Source: Mesorhizobium sp. M1E.F.Ca.ET.045.02.1.1 (lineage in GTDB: Bacteria; Pseudomonadota; Alphaproteobacteria; Rhizobiales; Rhizobiaceae). From it: a stretch of 64,000 bases of DNA. The stretch lies in contig NZ_CP034447.1 of NCBI RefSeq assembly GCF_003952485.1, forward strand, positions 4,292,501-4,356,500, written 5' to 3'. This document shows positions 25,394-32,700 of the stretch, piece after piece. Both the position numbers and the translations under genes were made by a program. Numbering within the stretch: position 1 is the first letter of the stretch; the number at the start of each line of letters is the position of its first letter. Below the pieces are notes generated by a model, which made no database searches, was not told the DNA's origin, and saw nothing but the letters and a program-made list of their open reading frames with translations.

Positions 25394-26422
25394 TTACTGG
25401 GCCGGCTTATAAATCTGGTCGAATACACCACCGTCGCCGAAATGGTAAGGCTGCGCTTTCTTCCAGCCGCCGAATTGCGGATCGTCGACGGTGACAAGCT
25501 TGATTGCCGGCAGCTTGGCAAGGTCCTCGGCGGGCACCAGGTCGGGCTTGGCCGGACGATAGTGGTTCTTGGCGATGATGGTCTGGCCTTCCTTGGAATA
25601 GAGCCAGCCGAGATAAGCCTCGGCGACCTTGCGCGTGCCCTTGGCGTCGACATTGGCATCGACGACGGCGACCGGCGGCTCGGCAAGGATCGAGGTCGGC
25701 GGGTAGACGATGTCGAAATTGTCGGCGCCGAATTCGTCAAGCGCGAGATAGGCCTCGTTCTCCCAGGCGATCAGCACGTCGCCGAGGCCCTTCTGCGCGA
25801 AGGTCACCGTCGAGCCGCGCGCGCCGGTATCGAGCACCGGGACATTGGCGTAAAGCTTGCCGACGAATTCCTTGGTCTTGGCTTCGTCTTTGCCGTCATT
25901 GGCGTTGGCATAGGCCCAGGCGGCAAGATAGTTCCAGCGCGCGCCGCCGGACGTCTTCGGGTTCGGCGTGATCACCTGGACGCCGTCCTTAACCAAGTCG
26001 CTCCAGTCGTGGATGCCCTTGGGATTGCCCTTGCGCACCAGGAAGATGATGGTCGAAGTGTAGGGTGCCGAGTTGTTCTCGAACTTGGTGCGCCAGTCAG
26101 GGTTGATCTTCTTCGTCTTCGAGACGATGGCGTTGATATCGCCTTCGAGCGCCAGCGTCACGACATCGGCGTCGAGACCGTCGATCACCGCCCTGGCCTG
26201 TGCGCCCGATCCGCCATGCGACTGCTGGATGGTGACGGTCTCGCCAGTCTCGGCCTTCCAGTGCGCGGCGAAGGCCTCGTCATAGGCCTTGTAGAGCTCA
26301 CGGGTCGGGTCGTAGGACACGTTCAGAATGGTCGTATCGGCAAACGCGAAACCGAGCGTGCCGAACTGGACAGATGTGGCGACCAGCGCGCCGAGCAGTT
26401 TCCTGAAATGAGGGTTGGTCAT
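25394..26422 (-). CDS. sbp: Sulfate ABC importer periplasmic binding protein, promoter-proximal copy
   Basis: A 342-residue exported binding protein, first gene of the sulfate operon. A signal peptide ([24 protein letters not shown]) precedes [21 protein letters not shown]. Later marks are [23 protein letters not shown] and [21 protein letters not shown]. The start at 26422 has a GGAGGCGGAA box; the longer in-frame start at 26482 would run through the probable operator. It is a paralogue of the protein at 21340-22326. Confidence 0.9.
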   Translation of the reverse strand: MTNPHFRKLLGALVATSVQFGTLGFAFADTTILNVSYDPTRELYKAYDEAFAAHWKAETGETVTIQQSHGGSGAQARAVIDGLDADVVTLALEGDINAIVSKTKKINPDWRTKFENNSAPYTSTIIFLVRKGNPKGIHDWSDLVKDGVQVITPNPKTSGGARWNYLAAWAYANANDGKDEAKTKEFVGKLYANVPVLDTGARGSTVTFAQKGLGDVLIAWENEAYLALDEFGADNFDIVYPPTSILAEPPVAVVDANVDAKGTRKVAEAYLGWLYSKEGQTIIAKNHYRPAKPDLVPAEDLAKLPAIKLVTVDDPQFGGWKKAQPYHFGDGGVFDQIYKPAQ

Positions 26423-26446
26423 TTCCGCCTCCGTTGATGACGGCCG

Positions 26447-26469
26447 AACTCTACCGAATTGATAGAATT
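26447..26469. promoter_or_regulatory. Imperfect dyad upstream of the sulfate operon
   Basis: AACTCTACC-GAATT-GATAGAATT is an inverted repeat with 7 of 9 matched positions, about 25 bases upstream of the first sulfate gene. It is a candidate site for the Rrf2 regulator or a CysB-like activator. Confidence 0.35.
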
Positions 26470-26658
26470 TAGATGCATTCAATGTTGCCTTTTTTGCCCC
26501 ATCAAAGCAATTTTTCGCCGACGGCCGGCATATTCGGGAAACATTTTCCTCATATTAGCCAGAGCAGGCTCTGCGCCTGTCCGACGCCATCTAGAGACGG
26601 CTGGCGTGGCGGCAAGGTCTGAGCAGCGTGAGATTTGCGTTGGGGTCGATCCGCCCTT

Positions 26659-27420
26659 TCATGGCGCGGTGACGGGAAAGTCGAAACGCTGCTTGGCGAA
26701 CGGTTCGTCTCGCAGCGTGAAGTGCCACCATTCGCGCGCATAATTGCGGAAACCGGCGGCGCGCATGGCCGACAGCAGCCTCTTGCGGTTGGCTGCCGCT
26801 TCGGCGGGAAGAGGGCGGTGGGCCGTCTCGCTCGTCGGGTCGAAACAGTCGAAGCCGGTGCCGAAATCGAGCGTGACCGCATCGGGGGCGCCGCAGGCGG
26901 GATCAGCGGCGCTTTTCTTGTCCATGGCGGCGAAGGCGAGGTCGACAGTCGAACCGCGCGAGTGGCTGGACAGTTCGCCGACATAACCCTTGGCAATGAG
27001 ATCGCCGCGTTTGGCCGTCGGGTACCATTGCGGGTCGGGCGGACCGCCTTCTTTCGTCCATCTCCCCATGTCGGCGACGGCGCGCGCCGGGCGGTAGCAG
27101 TCGAAGACGACGAGCGTCAGGCCTTTGGCGCTCAATGCTTTCTGGACACTGGAGAGCGCCTTTGCCGCCTGTTCTGTCAGGATGCAGCCGGGGGCTTCGT
27201 AACCATCCACCTTGCGGCGCAGGAAGTTCTTGATACCGGCATAGCGGATATCCTGACGGATGGTCGGATCGACATCGGCGAGCCTGACGAAGCCGGCGGG
27301 CAGGGGATCGGCGCGGGCGGGGACGGAGATTGCTGGCAGGAGAGCCAGCGTTGCGAGGATTGTGGCTGCTCCCAGCCAAGGTTGGCGCGAGGCACCCCCC
27401 TCTGGCCTGCCGGCCATCTC
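26659..27420 (-). CDS. ddpX: D-alanyl-D-alanine dipeptidase (VanX/DdpX family), exported
   Basis: A 253-residue zinc peptidase that cleaves D-Ala-D-Ala, recycling wall peptides. The zinc motifs are visible: SSHSRGSTVDLAF (SxHxxGxxxD) and EWWHF (ExxWH). A hydrophobic signal segment (LGAATILATLALLPAISVPARA) places it in the periplasm. The start is uncertain. I chose the ATG at 27420, inside one arm of a perfect 52-base inverted repeat, giving MAGRPEGGASRQPW before the signal core. A start at 27612 would translate the whole repeat and overlap pbpC. It lies downstream of pbpC on the same strand, consistent with a cell wall role. Confidence 0.82.
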   Translation of the reverse strand, partial: EMAGRPEGGASRQPWLGAATILATLALLPAISVPARADPLPAGFVRLADVDPTIRQDIRYAGIKNFLRRKVDGYEAPGCILTEQAAKALSSVQKALSAKGLTLVVFDCYRPARAVADMGRWTKEGGPPDPQWYPTAKRGDLIAKGYVGELSSHSRGSTVDLAFAAMDKKSAADPACGAPDAVTLDFGTGFDCFDPTSETAHRPLPAEAAANRKRLLSAMRAAGFRNYAREWWHFTLRDEPFAKQRFDFPVTAP

Positions 27421-27554
27421 CCCCGCAAGGGGGGAGATTGGCAGCTTCGATGCCGACTCTATCTTTCTGACGTTGAAGATTGGCGAAGGCAGCGAAGCGA
27501 ATAATCTCCCCCCTTGCGGGGGAGATGGCCGGCAGGCCAGAGGGGGGTGCCTCG
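27388..27554. repeat. Perfect 52-base inverted repeat (family B)
   Basis: The arms at 27388-27439 and 27503-27554 are exact reverse complements (CGAGGCACCCCCCTCTGG ... GGGGGGAGATT), separated by 63 bases. Each arm has its own internal CTCCCCC/GGGGGAG hairpin. It looks like a miniature mobile element or paired REP unit, and it overlaps the 5' end of the dipeptidase gene. Confidence 0.9.
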
Positions 27555-27604
27555 CACCGGACATCCGGCCAAGAAGCGCAATGCGCTGAATCGCTTGCCG
27601 CACT

Positions 27605-29695
27605 CTATTCAACGAAAACCTTCACGCTGGCCGCGCGGCCGACGGCGTCGATCACGGTCAGCGTCGAATAGCCGGTGCCGTCGGGCTGCCAGGTCGCGGT
27701 GCGGCGGCGGTCGATGCCGGCAAGCGGCTTGCCGTTGGCAAGCCAGCGGAACGGCGCCCGGCCGCCCTGAAGCTTCAGCACCAGCGGCGTGGCGTCGGCC
27801 GAATTGGTGCCGAGATCGACGCGCGCGCCGTCCGGCGGGAAGATGATGGTGGGCGCAGGCTCGGTCGGCGTTGCCTGCACCAGCCCGTCCGATCCGGCGC
27901 CGAAGCGGGCGAGCGTCACCGGCAGTTCGTCGCGTTTGGGGTTGAAGACGCCAGGCGGCCGGCTGGGCAGCGGCACGCTGGCCAAACCGGAACGGACAAA
28001 GCCCTCGAACAGGATCGGCGCGGCCGACACATAGCCGGACAGACCCGGTATCGGGCTGGCGTCGGCGCGGCCGACCCAGACACCCAGTACATAGCGGCCG
28101 TCGAAGCCCACCGACCAGGCATCGCGATAGCCATAGGAGGTGCCGGTCTTGTAGGCGATGCCGCCCTGCATGGCGCCTTCCAGCGGCTTCACGCCGGAGA
28201 GGATGTCGTCGATCTGCCAGGCGGCCTGGTCGTCGAGGATGGTGGCGGTGGCGCGCTCGGCATTGGCCGGCTCGGTGCCGTCATGCAGCGTGTGCATCTT
28301 GCCGCCATTGGCGAGCCCCGTATAGAGCTGCACCAGGTCGCGCAAGGTTATGCCGGCGCCGCCGAGGCCGATCGCAAGGCCGGGCGCTTCGTTGAGCGGC
28401 AGGACCAGGTTGACGCCGGCCTGGCGGAAGCGCGCGGTAAGCCGTGCGGGACCGACGGCGTCGAGCACGCGGATCGCCGGCACGTTGAGCGACAATTGCA
28501 GCGCCTGCCTGATGCTGACGTCGCCCTGGTAGCCCATATCGAAATTCTTCGGCCGATAGCCGCCGAAGTCGGCCGGGCTGTCCTCGATGATGGTCTCCTG
28601 CGCCACCAAACCCTGCTCGAATGCCAACCCGTAGATGAACGGCTTCAGCGTCGAGCCGGGCGAGCGCACGACCTTGGTCATGTCTATCCAGCCGGAGCGG
28701 CTGGCGTCGAAGAAATCGGCCGAGCCTACCTCGCCAAGAATGTCGCCGGTGCGCGCATCGGCCATCACCATGGCGACGGATAGTTTAGGCCCGAGCTTCC
28801 TGGCGGCCTCCCTCGCTACCTGCTCCAGGCCCTGCTGAACACTCTTGCGGATGGTGAGCTGCAGCGGCTTGCCGGGCTCCGCCTTGGGCAGCATGGCGTA
28901 GGAAGCGTGCGCAGCGAGCGCCGGCAGCTTGCGGCGCAGGCCGGAGACATCGTCGAGGGCGGCGCGCGCAGCCTCGCGCTCGCCAAGCAGGCCGGACGAG
29001 ACCATGCGGTCGAGCACCCGGTCGCGCGCGGCATGGGCGATGTCGAGGTTGCGGTCGGGCCGGCGTTTTTCGGGCAGTTGCGGCAGCGCGACGAGGAGGG
29101 CGGATTCCGAAACGGTCAGCCGCTTCGGCTCCTTGCCGAAATAGGCAAGCGAGGCGGCGCGCACGCCTTCGAGGTTGCCGCCATAGGGCGCCAGGGTCAA
29201 ATAGCGCTCGAGGATTTCCTGCTTGGACAGTCGCCGCTCGATCTGGATAGCGCGCAGGATCTGCTTGGCCTTGGAGGCGAGGCTGCGGCTGTCGCGCGGC
29301 TCGATCAGCCGGGCAAGCTGCATCGACAAGGTCGAGCCGCCGGAGACGATGTGGCCGCTGGTGGCGAACTGGCTGGCGGCGCGGCAAAGCGCCAGAACGT
29401 CGACGCCGCGGTGGTCCCAGAAACGCTTGTCCTCATAGGCGACCAGCATGTCGATGAACTCTCTGTCGACCTGGTCGAGGCGGGTTTCGAGCCGCCAGTA
29501 GCCGTCAGGCGTGGCGAAGGCGCGCAAGAGCTGGCCGTCGCGGTCCTGCACCTCGGTCGAGACCGTCAGCGTGGCCGGCAGCGGCGGCGGGAAGGCGCGG
29601 TCGAGCTCCCAGAGGGCGGCGACGGAAAGGGCGGCGAGGCAGGCAAACGAAATGCCTGCAATCGCAGTGCGTCTGAGGAATTTTCTGGAGAGCAT
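27605..29695 (-). CDS. pbpC: Penicillin-binding protein 1C
   Basis: A 696-residue class A PBP anchored by one N-terminal span (AIAGISFACLAALSVAAL). The glycosyltransferase domain has YEDKRFWDHRGVD (Glu88 catalytic) and GGSTLSMQLARL. The transpeptidase domain has SPGSTLKPF (Ser nucleophile), SLN and KTGTS. The C-terminal PBP1C-specific beta domain follows (IFPPDGARVDLG ...). The start at 29695 follows AGGGG, which belongs to a family C repeat; an ATG 15 bases upstream is possible. Genes for PBP1C and alpha-2-macroglobulin are commonly paired, as here, presumably for wall repair after protease attack. Confidence 0.93.
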   Translation of the reverse strand: MLSRKFLRRTAIAGISFACLAALSVAALWELDRAFPPPLPATLTVSTEVQDRDGQLLRAFATPDGYWRLETRLDQVDREFIDMLVAYEDKRFWDHRGVDVLALCRAASQFATSGHIVSGGSTLSMQLARLIEPRDSRSLASKAKQILRAIQIERRLSKQEILERYLTLAPYGGNLEGVRAASLAYFGKEPKRLTVSESALLVALPQLPEKRRPDRNLDIAHAARDRVLDRMVSSGLLGEREAARAALDDVSGLRRKLPALAAHASYAMLPKAEPGKPLQLTIRKSVQQGLEQVAREAARKLGPKLSVAMVMADARTGDILGEVGSADFFDASRSGWIDMTKVVRSPGSTLKPFIYGLAFEQGLVAQETIIEDSPADFGGYRPKNFDMGYQGDVSIRQALQLSLNVPAIRVLDAVGPARLTARFRQAGVNLVLPLNEAPGLAIGLGGAGITLRDLVQLYTGLANGGKMHTLHDGTEPANAERATATILDDQAAWQIDDILSGVKPLEGAMQGGIAYKTGTSYGYRDAWSVGFDGRYVLGVWVGRADASPIPGLSGYVSAAPILFEGFVRSGLASVPLPSRPPGVFNPKRDELPVTLARFGAGSDGLVQATPTEPAPTIIFPPDGARVDLGTNSADATPLVLKLQGGRAPFRWLANGKPLAGIDRRRTATWQPDGTGYSTLTVIDAVGRAASVKVFVE

Positions 29696-29753
29696 GGCGC
29701 TGCCCCTCATCCGCCTGCCAGCACCTTCTCCCCGTATAGGGACGGGGAGAAGG
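29696..29753. repeat. Solo palindromic repeat (family C) at the pbpC start
   Basis: GGCGCTGCCCCTCATCCGCC ... CCTTCTCCCCGTATAGGGACGGGGAGAAGG. One arm of the elements seen as inverted pairs at 54.6 and 63.4 kb. It provides the AGGGG ribosome binding site of pbpC. Confidence 0.85.
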
Positions 29754-29777
29754 AAGATTCCAGCGACGTCTTCATCG

Positions 29778-32700
29778 CTACTCCGCCTTGACCTCCATCA
29801 TGCCGGAGGCGGTACGGGCCGAATATTGCGGCCGGTACATGTCCTCCACCGTCGCCGCCGGATGGGCAAAGGTGCCCGGTGTCACGGCGCGCACGACATA
29901 GGCCAGCGTGATGTTGCGGTCGCCGTCGCCTTCATTGGGGTTGAAGGCGGCGACGAAGCGGTCGTCGCGGAACTCCAGATGAGCGGCGTCGGTCTGCGCC
30001 AGCCAGGAGAAGTTCGCCAATTGCGCGCTGGAGACCAGGCTTGGATTGTCGATCTCGAAGCCGGCCGGCAACAGGTCGGTGATCAACAGGCGCGACGGCC
30101 AGTTGTTCTGCTCATAGACCTTGAGCACGACCACATAGCGCTCGTTCTGCTTGGCCTCGGTGACGTTGGCCTCGGTGCCGTCGAGCCTGTAGTAGGTGCG
30201 ATCGATGGTGAAGCCGTCGCCGCCGGCCGGCAGCGGCTCGACAGGCGCCGCCACCGCGGTGACCACCGCCTGCAGCGGCGTCTTGCCGGTGTTGGCGATG
30301 GTGAGCGGGCGGCCCTCAAGGTCGCTGCCGGAGACACGGTCGGAATAGCCGCCGGAATGCGGCGCGCCGTTGACGGAAAGCGTGATGGAATCATTGCCTT
30401 CCTTCAGCGCCCGCGCGGCGAGCAGCATCCAGGATTCGTCCTGCGTGCTCGTCCAGCGGGCGTCGGCACGCTCCCGGCCCACAAGCCGGATCAACTGCGG
30501 CACGATGCTCGGCACCGGCTTCGATTCCGCCGCCAGCGCCAGCATCGCCGCGCCATCGCGGAGCGGCGAGCCGTAGTCCGAGCGATAATAATCGTACTCG
30601 GTGCTCGCCTTTGCCAGCCGCAGCGCCGTCTGGAAGGTCGCTTCCGAACGCTGCGTGTCGCCATAGAGCGCAAGGCTCGCCGCCAGTTGCGCGACCGCCA
30701 TCGGGCTGGAGAAGGCTTCGAGCTGCGTGTCGGCGTAGTAGCGCAGATCGCCGATCGAGGCCTTCTTGTTGCGGGCGAGAACATAGAGCGCGTAAGCGAT
30801 CTCGCTGCCGCGATCCTGGACGTCCTGGTCGTAGCCCAGCGAGTTCTGCAGGTTGTTCAGCGCCTGGTTCATCGCCTGCGCCGGCACGTCGTATTTCTGC
30901 TCGCGCGCCCGGGTCAGGAACTCGCTGACATAGGCGTCGAGCCAGAGATCGCCGGAGCCGGGACCCCAAAGGCCGAAGCTGCCGCTGTAGGCCTGGTAGC
31001 TCAGCACCTTGTAGACGGCGTCCTGGATGCGGCCGTGCAGCTCGGGATCGCTCTCCATGCCGATGCTGGTGGCCATGTCGTTGACATAGAGCAGCGGCAT
31101 GGCGCGGCTGGTGGTCTGCTCGGCGCAGCCATAGGGGTAGCGGTCGAGGCTCATCAGAAGCGAAGGCACGTCAAAGGCAGCTGCCTGGGAGATGCCGACG
31201 CTGACCGAAGCGCCGTCGAGAACGCTTGCGGCGAGCAGCTCCTTGTCGACGCGAAGCGCGCCGCCATTGGGTTTCAGGTCGACCACCATGCGGTTGGTGA
31301 CCGGAAGCTGCGCCGGGCGCACCGGCAGATAGAGCGTCTGCTCGACCTCGGTCCCACTGTCATGCGCGAGCTTGACGGTGATCGAAGCATCGCCCGCCGT
31401 TCGCGCGATCAGTGGGAACGAGAGCGTCTGCCGTTTGCCCTGGGTCAGCGTCAGCTTCTCGGGCAGGGGCTTGTCGCCGGTCGACAGATCGCCGGTGGTG
31501 GCGACCGAGAGCTTGTAGTCGCCGGCAGGCCCGTCCGTGTCGGCGATGTCGAGCCGCATCGTCGCGGCATCGCCGGGCGCCAGGAAGCGCGGCAGGCCGG
31601 CGGTGATCACCACCGGATCGCGCACGATGACATCGGTCTCGGCGTGGCCGACCGCTTCCTTGGTCCAGGCGACGGCCATGACGCGCACCGTGCCGTTGAA
31701 CTGCGGGATGTCGAAATCGACCCGCGCCTTGCCGTCGGCGTCGAGCTCAACCGGGCCAGAGAAGAAGGCGACCAGCTTTTCGGTCGGCGGGCTGCCTTGC
31801 GACTGCATGTTGGCGCCATCACCGCCGGTCCGCAATTTGCCGGTGGTGCCGAGCGAGCCGTCGATCAGGCGGCCGTAGAGGTCGCGGATTTCAAGCCCCA
31901 GCATGCGCTGGCCGAAGAACCAGTCCTCTGGATCGGGCGCCTTGTAGTTGGTGAGGTTGAGGATGCCGACATCGACGGCCGCGACCATCACATAGGCATT
32001 GCTGCCGGGTTGCGCGCCGTTGACGGCGACCGGGATCGACAGCTGCTGGCGCGGCGCGGTCTTTTCAGGCGTCAGCGTGACGGCAAGCTTCTTCGAGCCG
32101 GGATCGACGGTCAGCCATTTGACGCCGATGGCGCGGGCCGGCATGCGCGATTGCTCAGCATCGCCCGGCCGGAACAGCGTCGCCGTGACATAAGCGCCGG
32201 CGCCCCAGTCGTCGCCGACCGGAATGTCGACGGTGCTGCCGCCGGCCGGCACCGAGGCGGTGACGGTCTTCAACAGCTTCTCGGCACCGATGGTGACGAG
32301 CAGTTCGCCGGCAAAATGCGGCGAGACCTTCAGCTTGGCGACCTCGCCGGCGGCATAAGTATCCTTGTCGAGGGCAATCTCCAGGCCGTCCGGCGTTTCG
32401 GTGGTGGTCGAGGCGACATACCAGCCGGCGTCGAACTCGTAGCTTGTCGCCGGGCCGTCCGGATCGGCCGTCTCGACTTCGAGCCGGTAGCGGCCCCAGT
32501 CGACGGGAAGCGATACGGTTGCGTCACCCTCGGCGTTGAGGTCGATCTGGCCGTTGGCGACGGCCTTGGTGAGGTTCACCGCTTCATAGTTCCAGGAATT
32601 GTTGGAGCGGTACCATTGGTAATTGCGCTCGACCTTGACCAGCGACCACTGCGCGCCTTTCAGTTCCTCGCGCTTGCCGTTCGGATCGACGGCGATGATG

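Noticed and set aside
26659..27612. Dipeptidase with a 317-residue length starting at 27612
   Set aside because: The extra N-terminal part is the translation of the family B inverted repeat and overlaps pbpC; a start near 27420 leaves a normal signal peptide.
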